Of a stretch of 64,000 bases of DNA, positions 49,481 through 61,565 are shown one piece after another. The DNA is from Miscanthus floridulus (taxonomy: Eukaryota; Streptophyta; Magnoliopsida; Poales; Poaceae). Position 1 is the first letter of the stretch. Each line of letters opens with the position of its first letter. The notes beneath the pieces are model-generated. The model did no database searches, had not been told where the DNA came from, and saw only the letters and a program-made list of their open reading frames with translations. Made by a program: the position numbers and the translations under genes. The stretch covers positions 82,613,528 to 82,677,527 of the forward strand of contig NC_089587.1 in NCBI RefSeq assembly GCF_019320115.1, written 5' to 3'.

Positions 49481-50147
49481 TGCAGGCACGTAAATCTTGG
49501 AGATTTATCTCTATGCCCACATTACACGAAGGATTGGACTTTTGGTCTTGGCTGCGAAGCACAAGCAATCCAATCAACCGTGGGAGCCGGAGACGGAGAC
49601 GGAGGCCAAGCATAGAACAAACACGGCTGGCGGCGGGCATGCTCTCTCTTTTTAGTAGAGGGAGAGGTGGCTTGTTGGGCTTGGTTTGGGCCTCGCTCAG
49701 GTCTGGGCCATAGCCCACTAAGTTCTGCTATGTGGACCCACTTGTCAGCAGCCGAAGGAGCCATGGGATGGATGAAATGGATGAGTCACGACACCGACAC
49801 GCGAGGAAGGATGAAGGATCCTTGCACGGTAAACGATGTAGACTTGGCGTGCGATTTCCACTTGAATGGATGCACATGGGTTGCATGGTGTGAAATTGGG
49901 TGCCAAGTTCATCTTGCACATTTATAGAAAGGGTAAGGTTCATTGAGATAGCGAGGAAGCTTCCGTCCAATCATAATACCGCTATAAATGGAGAGAGATC
50001 TTTGGAAAAGTGTGGCTCATTTTTAACCTTTTGCTATACTTTGGCTATGTGACTAGTTTTGGTTTTTGTTGGTTTGCATACGTCAACCTTATTTAAGGTT
50101 GATGGTCCCTAATCAACCATGTGGAAAACTTCATAGAACTTATTGAC
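49481..50147. other. Upstream region of the RGLG-like gene
   Basis: GC-moderate promoter-side sequence; a CGGAGACGGAGACGGAGGCC purine run at about 49590-49610. Open frames on both strands (49471-49970) lack domains. From about 49945 the sequence GAGATAGCGAGGAAGCTTCC begins a block repeated at 61.7-61.9 kb. Confidence 0.45.
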
Positions 50148-50153
50148 GGTATA

Positions 50154-51668
50154 TGAAAGGATCAAGATGCCCAAGAGGGGGGGTGAATGGGCTAATTCTA
50201 AAATTCTTTACAATAATTAAACCCTACAGTTAGCCCACTTCACCCCTTGTGCCTAGAAAGTGTTTCTATTGTTCTATCGCTTAATAGTTTTGCAACTTAA
50301 GTTTCAATCCTACTCTAGAATGACAATTCTATGAATGTAAAGACAAGAATTGAATTGCTCAAAGTAAATGCTCAAAGTAAAGAGAGAAGGAGGAACACGG
50401 CGATGTTTTGCCGAGGTATCAGAGAGTCGCCACTCCCCACTAGTCCTCGTTGGAGCACCCATGCAAGGGTGTAGCTCCCCCTTGATCTATGCAAGGATCA
50501 AGTGCTCTCTACGAGTTGATTCTTTGACACTCTATCGCGGTGAATCACCCACAACGGCTCACAACATGACCACGACAAGCCTAATAAGAAGGGTGGATGC
50601 ACACTTTGCTACTCTTGCTTTCACTAATGAGGCCTCTCTCTTGGATTCTCAAATCTCAATCTCCTCACTAGGACCTTGCTCATCTTGGCACTCTCAAGGG
50701 TGTTTCTCAGCTATTGGAATGAGCAAAAGTGATCCCTTGAGTGAATAGAGAAAGTATTTATAACCCCTCATTCAAAATAAACCGTTATGTGCCTCTACGG
50801 GGTGACCGGACGCTCTGGTCAAGGTGACCAGACGCTTCGGTCAGTTCACCCGCCTCTATGCAGTTTAACTTGTGATCGAACACTGGCCAGCATCCGGTCA
50901 GCATTGACCGGACATGTCCGGTCACAAAAACTACCCTCTAGAACCTTATTGATGTTGACCAAACTCTAGCACCTAGCGTTTGGTCATTTGCTGCTCAGCG
51001 TCCGATCAGTAGCCAGAACCTGACCAACGTCCGGTCAGCACTGACCGGACACGTCCGATTAGGATTTTCCCTCTCTGGACCCTTACTGGAGTCGACCGGA
51101 CGCTGGCACCCAGCGTCCGGTCACTCACCTCTCAGCGTTCGGTCACGTCCAGATGACTTCACCTTGATCAAATGAACTCACCGGACTTTGTGCCAGTGTC
51201 TGGTCACACCGAAGCCAACGTCCAGTCAACATTTGACCCTCCATTCACTTCCAACTCGCAATCATATGTGAATGAAGTTTGCTCCAATTGATCTAAGGGC
51301 TTTTTAGGAGCTACCTAGTGCTAGATTTGACAAGTATGCACCACACCTAACCCACTAGACTCACCTAGGTCAAGCTACCCGTCCATACCCCCCTTAATAG
51401 TATGGCGAAAGGAAAAAACAAAGTTCTAAACTACTCTAAGTGTCCCTTCAACACCAAATGACACTTAGAACTAGTCCATCCTTAACCTTGTTGTTCATCC
51501 TTTGAAAACTAAAATGGTTTCCATCGTAGGGGCATGACAACCATGATTGCCCAATTAGTTTCCATTACCATAACCTAACTTAATTGCATCTACAAAACAC
51601 ATGTTAGTCATAGTAATCTCGTATTGTCATTAATCACCGAAACCCAACTAGGGGCCTAGATGCTTTCA
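50154..51668 (-). repeat. SIRE 3' LTR
   Basis: Minus strand: TGAAAGCATC ... GATCCTTTCA. TATA-like TTATAAATAC near 50753-50763. Contains a dense GACCGGA/TCCGGTCA array (50795-51240). It lacks a ~100-bp segment present in the other LTR at about 60371-60478. Confidence 0.92.
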
Positions 51669-52044
51669 ATCTCCCCCTTTTTGGTGATTGATGAAAATAC
51701 CACCTCGAGTATGTGAAAGAGATGAGGTTTTCAACATGTTTGGTTCATATAAGCTTTTGACAATAAGAACAAAAGGGTTAGGCAAGCTTATATGACCCAA
51801 GCCAACATGATGTACTCAATAGATATGAAATAAGCATGAGTACAATTAATAAAGCTCATTTGCATCGGAGTAAAATGCAAAAGCAAAGCAAATGAGCATA
51901 ACACAAGTGATATGACATATAAATAATTCAAAATAGAGAGCACACATGTCACATATCACATAAATATCACGATCACATAGACATCACTATCACATAAATA
52001 TAGTTCAATGCATGAAAGTAAACACATGAATGCATAATAGTGTA

Positions 52045-54616
52045 TCACACATAAAAAGCCAAATATAATAGATAGACTCCCCCTAAACATATCGCTTCCC
52101 CTAAGTCTAACATACTCGATCCCTCTCTCCCTTTGGCATCAAACACCAAAACCTAAGGGTCAGTCGGCGGGGCTGTAGTGGATGAGTCGGGCACTGAGGT
52201 GCGAGGAGCGAGCTAGAACTACGTGCCATCATCATATGATCCTAAGCTCTGAGCAGTCTAACCCTCTATAGCTAGAAGCGACACTAAAGCGGTCTAGATC
52301 AGATCAGGGACTAGTGCGGCCTATGACTCTACAGGTATAACTGTGGCAGGCGGCTTTGATGATGCAACTAAGGCAGGGAGCATCTCTGTAGTCCCAGTAA
52401 TAGGTGCAACTATGGAAGGTCCAGCGACATGTAGATATGGTGGAGTAGGCTGCCCTATCAACTCACTAAAGGTAGCACCAAGGCTCCTAGATACTGAGGT
52501 ATCTGGTACAAGCAGCGAGGAAGTCTAAGCCAGTGTGAAGCCTATCTGAAAAGGTGTGAACTGTGGGGCTAGCACTGGCGAGGCAAACCACTGGGACACC
52601 TACTCTGTAGGTGAAGGAAACTATGTTGTTGGCTGTCCCTGACTCTGAAGCCTACTAGGCTATAAAGCTGGAGTCATAGAAGTGGTGAAAGGCTGACCGA
52701 TCTAGGGTGAAGGCTGTGGCAGTGGAGCCCCAATAGCAGTAACTACATGCTGCATGAATCCAAGTAACGATTGCTGCATGAGGAGCTGCTACTACTACAT
52801 GGCCTGCTGCTGCTGCTGGATAGCCTGCTGCTAACGCTGGAACCCGTCCTGTCTGGCCTAAACCTATGCTAGAGCAACTACTATCTCCTAGGCCTGGCGA
52901 GTCTGATCCTGCCTCATCCGCTCAAGGATAGCAAGTAGAGCGGGATATGTCTATGGTGCAGGTGGACCTAAACTAGAACTACCGGCCTCATGGTCATGTC
53001 GTTGTGCAGGCATCGGAGGGATGTCCTAGTAGTCATCATCAGTACTATCACTAGGGTCGCTCTTGACCACGCCCTCCTACTGAGCATCTAACTGCTCCTC
53101 CTTCATAGCTGCAATGCCCCTAATAGTCTCATCCTATTGGGCTGTAGTCTCTGGCACCTCTAGTCAATGGTGCGGCTGACTAGGTGTTCTCACTACACTA
53201 TGGTGGAGCATCTGAGTCATGTTATAGGCATGAAACTCTATAGTAGCACCACTATACTCTGCTAGTATCTCAGGTGGCCTCACTATAACTGCTCTGTAAA
53301 TCAAGAATGTGATCTAGTGAGCATAGGGCAACTATCGGTGACCTCTGAACCCCTCTGCAATAGTATCCTCCATCTCTAAAAGTATGAGATCCCAAATATC
53401 AAATATAGTCTGCTGCATTAGAGAGTTCAGTAGCCATAACTGAATGTGAGTTAGGCCCTCGTGATATCCCATCCTTAGAAGCAGTGTCCTCCTCATGATA
53501 ACATCAAGCACTCTAGCTATAGGAGTGAGGTCACTGGGTGTCCTGCTCGATCCCTCTCTAAATGGCCTAAGAAGCAATGGCGGACCAAATCAGTAGGAGG
53601 CACAAGACCACCATGTGGACATCTAGGAGGAGTTGTCTGACCATAGCACACCTCATGTAGCCGGATGGGTTGCTCCTGAAGCCTGAGAATCTCCCTGACC
53701 CTAAAGCTCATCAGCCTGTAATCTCTGCCTCTGAAAGCAAAGTGAATGAATCTATGTTGTGGGTCAATCCAAAGTGTAGCATAGAACTCTCGGACCCAAG
53801 ATGGAACATATCTACATGTCCATCTGAGTAAGTCTATCAGCCCTGGCAAGTAAGATAGGTAAGGGCAAATCTACTCTCCAGCTGCTGCTATAATGGACTC
53901 AATGGAGCAAACCCTCTAAGACCTGATGCTACCCCACTATTAAGATATGCATTATAAAAATCCTCCTATAGTGGTGTGTAAAACCCCTCTAAAGCACGCT
54001 CGTCCCTCCTAGGTGGGAACCAATCCTCAAACTGCACAAATCTGAGCTGATGCACCTGTTTGGCCATGGCGGCCCTCAAATCTAGATGAGTCACTGGAGG
54101 TGGACCCTATGGTCTGGGAGGCGGACGAGAACCCCTCTGCTGTGTCTCTACCCTCGGTGTCATCTAGGTACGGGTATGACTAGAGCAGCAAAGCTATGGT
54201 GTTGGCTCTATCCCCTCAGCCTGCTCGACCTGCTCTCCCTCCTAAGTCTGCTTTGTTGGCTGTGCCTATGGCTATGGCTCCCCCTAAGACTAACTCTCAT
54301 CTATAGCAACATGCCATCCTCCAACCATGACCGTCCTAGCTGGACCACCATGACGACGCACAACCTCCTAGACAGTGGCCCTCTAAGCAGGTGAAAGCTG
54401 ATCTACAATGACTACACCACTCCGAGCACCTCCTCTCTTAGCTAGCTCTACAACGGCTACAACTATGGCTACTCTCGCTGTATCTGCATCTGCATACTTT
54501 TGCTTCTTTGATGTGAGCTTCTTCGTTGCCTTGCCTTTTGTCTCAGAAGGTAGGCGAGGCAGGGGCCTCAGATCTTCATCACTGGGACCACCTCCGATGT
54601 TCTTAACATGAGCCAT
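52045..54616 (-). pseudogene. SIRE third ORF (accessory/envelope-position), saturated with TAG codons
   Basis: Start 54616 (MAHVKNIGGGPSDEDLRPLP), basic K/A-rich N-terminus, then a conserved-looking core around 53840-53340 (YVPSWVREFYATLWIDPQH, LMSFRVREILRLQEQPIRL, WLLNSLMQQTIFDIWDLI), an acidic stretch near 53035 (DSTDDDY), Gln-rich runs near 52800-52850 and a C-terminus ending LGEAIC...LYLAFYV. I see no signal peptide or clear fusion region, so 'envelope-like' refers to position only. Between 54400 and 53860 twelve consecutive in-frame stops are all TAG; about two dozen further TAG follow, with TGA seen only once or twice and no TAA. One frameshift near 53850. Confidence 0.75.
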
Positions 54617-56056
54617 CTGATGGAGCTAAAAAGAAGAACTGCACTGACAAGAATCAACTACCAACTATCACTTCCGAGGCTTGGCCTTAATCCGTACTCG
54701 CAAGCTTGGCCTCGAGTTAACTGACAACTACCAATGAGACCTCAGAAACACTGACTCACTGCACGTTAGAATAGATCGGATATATGAATAATTTCAATAT
54801 ATATCTAGAGATACGAAACCCTAAGAAAACAAGCAATAGATATGAAATTAGAATCGATGGCTTGCTACCTGACGAACCGATGAACCAAAGAGCAGAGGAA
54901 CGATACGCGGGGAACCACCAGGCCAGCAATGCGAGGCTAGGGTTAGGGTTCGATGGTCGGTGACACTGTTGAGGCACGGTAGTGGTGGATTAGGGCACTG
55001 GCGTGGAGCAATACGGCTTTGTAGTGGAGGTGCCAGTGATGTCCGCAGGGGCTCCGGTGAGGATTAGACGACGGTGCTGGAGCAGGGCACAGTGGTGTGA
55101 GAGAGAGCGTGGTGACTGCGGTGGTGGCACGGCATAGGGAGGCACAACAATGCAGTGTGGGAGCAGGGCACAGGTGTGGGAGCAGCGCGTGCACGGCGGC
55201 ACGAGATGCAGCAGCGTGGAGCAAGGCACGGCTAGGGCTTGGGCGATGGAGGCATGGCAGCGATGTCGGCATATGCAGCTTTAGGTCAAAACATCGGTGC
55301 GGTATGGTTATATGGTGGCCCACAGCGAGACAAAAGGAAATGGAGAAGAAGTGTTGAACCCGCATGATTTCTACTGACCGGACGCTCCGGTGGCAATGAC
55401 CGGACGCTGCCACCTAGAGTTTGGTTGACTCCAGAGAGGTCCAAAACCTCTAGAGCCATGACCGGACGTGTCCGATCACAACTGACTGGATGTAGCCAGA
55501 GTCCGGTCCAACCTGTCTCCATCATCTTCGCTCGACCGAACACAGAAACGCCTTCTGACCAGATGCTAAACAGTAGAGTCCGGTCACTCCATCGCAGCGT
55601 GTTCACCACCTATGAACTGACCAGACGTGGGACTTTAGAGTCCGGTGCAGTGTCCGGTCACTCTTTTCTAGCAAATCTTCAAAGCTCCTTCATGCTGCCT
55701 GTTTCCAATCAAGTCCCAACTTCAATAAGACCCAAATAAACACCAATTGGGACTGATGTGAGTGACCTCTCTCAAATCCTCAAATTTTTTAAAATATTTT
55801 GCCTTAGGCTATAATTCTTTTTAAGAAAATTGGCAATAAGAGGGTGATTGAAGAGAAATGACAAAAGAACATTCATGCATATGCAATGCAATACTTAAAA
55901 GTAAATCTAGTTGCTTGTCAAGTTTGATCCAAGGTTAAGCTTCTTCACTCGCTTTATGGCGGTTATCTTAACCATGTTAGACAATCCCTATATGCATTAC
56001 CAAAGATTAAACATGTTGTATATTACGTACAATGCAATGCAAGGGACAACATAAGC
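54617..56056. other. SIRE spacer between pol and third ORF, with a second GACCGGA array
   Basis: No recognisable gene. 54950-55290 is GC-rich with low-complexity open frames on both strands. 55375-55660 carries CGGACGCTCCGGT and GACCGGAC/TCCGGTC repeats like those of the LTRs. This is upstream of the third ORF on its strand and may be its leader/promoter. Confidence 0.55.
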
Positions 56057-57535
56057 TCATTTTCTAGTGAAGTTGCTAAAATCAAGCACATTGAGCTCAT
56101 TCCTCAACCTACAAAATGTTGCCTCATCTAGCGTTTTAGTGAAGATATCCGCCAATTGATCCTCGGTCCTTACACCTTCTAGTGAAATATCATTCTTAGC
56201 AACATGATCTCTAAGAAAGTGATGGCAGATATCTATGTGCTTGGTGCGAGAGTGTTGAACCAGATTATTAGCAAGTTTTACCGCACTCTCATTGTCACAC
56301 AAAAGAAGTACTTTTTCTAGAACTACACCATAGTCTAGCAAAGTTTGTTTCATGTAAAGTATTTGTGCACAACAAGCACCCATGGCAATGTATTTTGCTT
56401 CGGCGGTGGACAAAGCCACACTATTTTGTTTCTTGGAGGACCAAGACACAAGTGATCTACCAAGCAAATGGCACCCTCTAGATGTGCTTTTTCTATCAAC
56501 TTTGCAACTAGCATAATCTGAATTGGAATAGCCAACTAATTCAAATATAGCTCCTTTGGGACACCAAAGGCCAATGCTTGGTGTGTGTTTAAGATACCTA
56601 AGGATTCTTTTAACGGCAATCAAATGAGTTTCCTTAGGATTAGCTTGAAATCTAGCACACATACACATACTAAACATGATGTCGGGCCTAGATGCGGTTA
56701 AATATAACAAGCTACCAATCATAGAGCGGTAGAGAGTTTGATCAACCGTGTTACCTCTCTCATCTAGGTTGAGATGTCCATTAGTTGGCATTGGTGTCTT
56801 GATTGGCTTACATTCATCCATTTTGAACCTCTTGAGAAGATCCTTGGTGTACTTTTCTTGAGAGATAAAAATCCATTCTCTTATTTGCTTGACTTGAAAA
56901 CCAAGAAAGAATGTAAGCTCACCAATCATTGACATCTCAAACTCCTTCGACATCAATTCACCAAATTCCTTGCAAGAATCTTCATTTAATGATCCAAAGA
57001 GGATATCATCAACATATACTTAACAAATGAAGATATGTCCATCAAGCTTCTTGGTGAATAGTGTGGTGTTGACCTTCCCAATGGTGAAGCCCTTCTCAAT
57101 GAGGAAGTCCTGAAGGTGCTCATACCAAGCTCTTAGGGCTTGCTTAAGCCCATATAACGCCTTGGACAACCTATAAACATGATTAGGATATCTAGGGTCT
57201 TCAAACCCGGGAGGTTGATCAACATAGACTAGTTCATTAATAAAGCCATTTAAAAATGCACTTTTCACATCCATTTGATATAGTTTCATTTCATGAAGTG
57301 ATGCATATGCAAGGAGGATACGAATGGCTTCTAGTCTTGCAACCGATGCAAAGGTCTCTCCAAAATCCAAACTTCAACTTGAGAGAACCCCTTTGCAACT
57401 AATCTTGCCTTGTTCCTCACAACAACACCTTGATCATCTTGCTTGTTGCGAAACACCCACTTTGTTCCAATAACTCTTGCACCTTGTGGTCGCTCTTCAA
57501 GAGTCCACACTTCATTGTAGGTGAAATTGTTCAAC
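56057..57535 (-). pseudogene. pol: SIRE reverse transcriptase and RNase H
   Basis: RT: EERPQGARVIGTKWVFRNKQ near 57500, a one-base-scale frameshift around 57360, LYQMDVKSAFLNGFINELVY, YGLKQALRAWYE, and YVDD about 57005, preceded by a TAA where Gln is usual (HIFIC|VYVDD). RNase H in the 299-codon open stretch 56956-56057: SMIGSLLYLTASRPDIMFS, GYSNSDYASCKVDRKSTS (Asp to Asn in GYSDSDYA), STAEAKYIAM, LCDNESAVKLA, KHIDICHHFLRDH. Stops at 56057. Confidence 0.88.
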
Positions 57536-59278
57536 TATTCATGCATGGTGTTTATCCAATCTAGATCTTGAAGAGCTTCTTCTACCTTAGTAGGCTCAAA
57601 GCAAGAGACAAAAGAGTGATGTTCAATAAACGAAGCAAGCTTTTGAGAGCAAGTCATTACTCCCTTTGATGGACTCCCTATGATAAGATCTTGTGGATGA
57701 GCTTGTAGTAGAGGTGAATTTCTTCTATCAACCACTTGAGGGGGAGATTGTGGAGCATCAACATCTTGAGCTTGTACCACCATTTGCTCATGGGAGACAT
57801 GAGTGTCTTCATTTTCTACTATCCCATCTTTATCACCATCTTGAGGCACATTTGATGAAGAAGGTGGATTGATCACTTGTACATCATCTTCATCATCATT
57901 AGGCTTGATGTCTCCAACTGGAATATTCTTCATGGCTTCCCTCAATGGTTCATCACCTACATCATCAAGATTCTCATGTGCTCCTTGGGAGCCATGAGAT
58001 TCATCAAATTCCATATCATATGTTTCGTCAACCAAGCCGGTGACATGATTAAATACTCTATATGCTTTGGACTTTGATGAGTAACCAACAAGAAAACCAA
58101 TATCACAACATCTTTGAAACTTCCCTAGGTGTTGCTGCTTCTTGTAGATGTAGCATTTGCAACCAAACACCCTAAAGAAGGAGACGTCCAGCTTCTTCTT
58201 ATTGAGCTACTCATAAGGTGTCTTGCCAAGGAACTTTTGAAGGAATAGGCGTTTGGATGCATAGCATGCGGTGTTGATAGCTTCCACCCATAGAGCTTTG
58301 GGAGTGTTGTACTCATCAAGCATTGTTCTTGCTAGTGTGATCAATGTCTGGTTCTTTCTCTCAACTACACTATTTTGTTGAGGAGTATATGTTGCGGAGA
58401 CCTCATGCTTGATCCCAACTTCATCACAATAGGCTTCAATGTTTGTGTTGTCAAATTCTTTCCCATTGTTGCTTCTAATCTTCTTGAGCTTTACTTCAAG
58501 CTCTTTTTGTGCTCTCTTGGCAAACTTCTTGAAGCATGATGCAACTTTGGATTTGTCATGAAGGAAGAATACCCATGTATATCTTGAATAGTCATCAACA
58601 ATCACAAGACAATAAAGATTTCCTCCCAAACTCTTGTATGTTGTTGGTCCAAATAAATCCATATGGAGGAGCTCTAGCACTCTTGTGGTTGACATGAAAG
58701 CTTTTGTAGGATGAGTATTTGCAACTTGTTTGCTGGCTTGACATGCACTACAAAGCTTGTCTTTCTCAAACTTCACATCCTTCAACCCTCTCACCAAATC
58801 ATTCTTCATTAGCTTCTTGAGTGAGCTCATCCCAACATGAGCAAGTCTTCTATGCCATAGCCACCCAAGTGTTGTTTTGGTGAATAGGCAAGTCTTCAAA
58901 TTAGCATCTTCGGAGGTGAAATCCACTAGATATAGGTTGTTGTATCTAAATCCTTTGAATATCACTTGATCATCATCCTTCTTAGATACAACAACTTCCT
59001 TCTCGGTAAACAAGCATTGGAAGCCAAGATCACACAATTGTCCAACAGATAGCAAGTTGAAGCTCAATGAAGCAACATATAGCACATTTGAGATTGAATG
59101 ATGATATTGCCACTTTGCCCAATCCTTTAACTTTGCCCTTTGAATTATCTCTAAATGCGATTCTTTCTTGTCCATCTACTTCTTCATCTAGTGAGGTGAA
59201 CATACGAGGATCACCGGTCATATGTTGTGTGCAACCACTATCAATTACCCAATGACTTTCATCGGTCTTGTAGTTCAC
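57536..59278 (-). pseudogene. pol: SIRE protease and integrase with acidic linker
   Basis: Protease SHWVIDSGCTQHMTGDPRMF near 59270 (DSG intact). Pre-integrase TLGWLWHRRLAHVGMSSLKK and CX2C (LCSACQASKQ). Integrase: LLHMDLFGPTTY, then RSNNGKEF near 58460 where RSDNG is expected, so the second catalytic Asp is Asn; VVERKNQTLI supplies the Glu. Linker 58170-57536 is Asp/Glu-rich (PNDDEDDVQ) and Pro/Gln-rich before RT, ending at a TAG (57537) at a Gln-like position. Frame changes near 59040 and 58200. Confidence 0.88.
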
Positions 59279-59292
59279 CTACACACAAGAGA

Positions 59293-60249
59293 TCAAGCTT
59301 TAGGAACCCAAACTTGTTGAGGGCCCTTCACCTTCTCAACAAGTGACTTTGCCACCCAAATTTTCTTAGACCTATTCTTGTTGGGAGGTCCTAAGAACAT
59401 AACTTTCATCTTTCCATTAGAGTCCTTTCTAAGCATGTAATGAGCATTGAAAGCAAAGGGTCTAGCATGCTTGGGCAAGGATTGTGGTGGTGGAGTTTGA
59501 CACTCATGGGCAAAGTGGCCTTCTTGTCCACACTCAAAACACCTCTTTGGCTTTGGCTTTGACTTGTGTTGTTGTTGTTTAGCTTGAGCCTTCTTCTCTT
59601 GGTTTGCCAAGTATCCAATACCACTTCTATCCATCTTCATGATAGTGTTCATTAGTAGCTCACTTTGAAGATGCTTGCCTCTTGTGAACTTGCTCAATCC
59701 AATCTTGAGGTGCTCTTTTTCTAACTTGAGCTTCTTGTTCTCTTCCTTGAGTGCATCATTATTTTTCTCTTCCTTGAGTTTCTTGTTCTCTTCTTTGAGC
59801 TTCTCATTCTCAAGAATCAAGTCACCATCATGATCAAGAGTTTCTAGCACAATGGTGTTGGTGGTTGATAGCTTCTCAAGATCTTTCTATAGATTCTCAT
59901 TCTCATTCTTGATCTTGATATACTCATCATAGTCATCGGACTCAACCACTTGCTTTCTTTTGCCACTAGATCCTTGCTCAATGCTCTCAATAATTAAATC
60001 ATCACATGATGTAGCTATATCAATCTTAACAACATCATTAGTAGCATCATGTGGCTCATTGGATAAAAATTCTTGATCAATAACAAGATTATCATGATTT
60101 ATCTTGAGAGTTGTATATTCTTCTTTTAGCATATTATGGCTAGTGATGAGCTCTTTATGCATCCGCTCAAGTTTATCCTGTTTATCTTTAAGCTCTTTCT
60201 TAGAAGATTTAAGATCCTTGAGTTTGGATGACATAGCTTCATTTTGTTT
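59293..60249 (-). pseudogene. gag: SIRE gag, N-terminally deleted
   Basis: Long Lys/Glu-rich coiled coil (60230-59680: LKDLKSSKKELKDKQDKLER, then EENKKLKEEKNNDALKEEN) followed by a CCHC knuckle (CFECGQEGHFAHEC, about 59535-59495). The normal N-terminal capsid part is absent: the frame runs straight into LTR sequence at 60249/60250, so U5, primer-binding site and gag N-terminus were deleted. Confidence 0.82.
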
Positions 60250-61559
60250 CCTCGTTGGAGCACCCGCGCAAGGGTGTAGCTCCCCCTTGATCTGTGCAAG
60301 GATCAAGTGCTCTCTACAGGTTGATTCTTTGACACTCCATCGTGGTGAATCACCCACAACCGCTCACAACTTGAGTTGGGTCATCCATAAGCTCCGCTAG
60401 ATGATCACCAAGCTCCCAATCACCACCAAGCCATCTAGGTGATGGCGATCACCAAGAGTAACAAGCATGAACTCTCACTTGACCATGACAAGCCTAATGA
60501 GAAGGGTGGATGCACACTTTGCTACTCTTGCTTTCACTAATGAGGCCTCTCTCTTGGATTCTCAAATCTCAATCTCCTTACTAGGACCTTGCTCTTCTTG
60601 GCACTCTCAAGGGTGTTTCTTAGCTATTGGAATGAGCAAAAGTGATCCCTTGAGTGAATAGAGGAAGTATTTATAACCTCTCATTCAAAATGAACCGTTA
60701 TATGCCTCTGCGGGGTGACCGGACGCTCCAGTCAAGGTGATCGGATGCTTCGGTCAGTTCACCCGCCTCTGTGCAGTTTAAGTTGTGACTGGACGCTGGC
60801 TAGCGTCCGATCAGCACTGATTGGACACGTCTAATCACAAAAACTACCCTCTAGAACCTTACTAATATTGATCGGACTCTGACACCCAGTGTCCGGTCAT
60901 TTGCTGCTCAGCGTCTGGTTAGTAGCCGAAACCTGCCTAGCGTCCGATCAGCACTGACTGGACGCGTCCGATCAGGATTTTCCCTCTCTGGACCCTTACT
61001 GGAGTCGACCGGACTCTGGCACCCAGTGTTCGGTCACTCACGTCTCAGCATCTGGTCACGTCCAGATGACTTCACCTTGATCAAATGAACTGATTGGACT
61101 CTGTGCCAGCGTTCGGTCAACATTTGACCCTCCATTCACTTCCAACTCGCAATCATATGTGAATGAAGTTTGCTCCAATTGATCTAAGGGCTTTTTAGGA
61201 GCTACCTAGTGCTAGATTTGACAAGTATGCACCACACCTCACCTACTAGACTCACCTAGGTCAAGCTACCCGTCCATACCCCCCTTAATAGTATGGCCAA
61301 GGGAAAAAACAAAGTCCTAAACTACTCTAAGTGTCTCTTCAACACCAAATGACACTTAGAACTAGTCCATCCTTAACCTTGTCGTCCATTCTTTGAAAAC
61401 CAAAATGATTTCCATCGTAGGGGCATGACAACCATGATTGCCCAATCAATTTCCATTACCATGACCTAACTTAATTGCATCTGCAAAACACACATTAGTC
61501 ACAATAATCTCATATTGTCATTAATCACCGAAACCCAACTAGGGGCCTAGATGCTTTTA
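60250..61559 (-). repeat. SIRE 5' LTR, truncated at its inner end
   Basis: Matches 50444-51668 with the same GACCGGA array (60715-61120); lacks the 290 bp corresponding to 50154-50443. TG start has become TA (CTTTTA on plus). TATA-like TTATAAATAC near 60665. Confidence 0.88.
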
Positions 61560-61565
61560 GGTATA

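Larger units (their letters stand above)
50154..61559 (-). mobile_element. SIRE-type Ty1/copia retrotransposon with a large third ORF
   Basis: GGTATA is repeated at 50148-50153 and 61560-61565. LTRs: 50154-51668 (complete, 1515 bp) and 60250-61559 (truncated). Minus-strand order gag, protease, integrase, RT, RNase H is copia order; a further ~860-codon ORF lies between pol and the 3' LTR, as in SIRE/Maximus elements where an envelope-like or accessory ORF has been described. Polypurine tract AAAAAGGGGGAGAT abuts the 3' LTR (51669-51682). Confidence 0.9.

Noticed and set aside
50795..51240. CRISPR-like or satellite array in the SIRE LTR
   Set aside because: Short degenerate GACCGGA/TCCGGTC motifs with irregular spacing, present in both LTRs; no regular repeat-spacer structure.
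38393..54616. Amber (TAG) reassigned to Gln by an alternative genetic code
   Set aside because: TAG and CAG coexist at equivalent sites, frameshifts and lost catalytic residues are also present, and plant nuclear genes use the standard code. Deamination decay is simpler.
54943..55413. 156-codon minus ORF rich in Cys/His/Pro
   Set aside because: Periodic composition of a GC-rich spacer; the + strand is open too; no zinc-finger spacing is regular.
60250..60357. Alternative gag start MGDSPRWSVKEST
   Set aside because: These codons are antisense LTR sequence joined to gag by a deletion.
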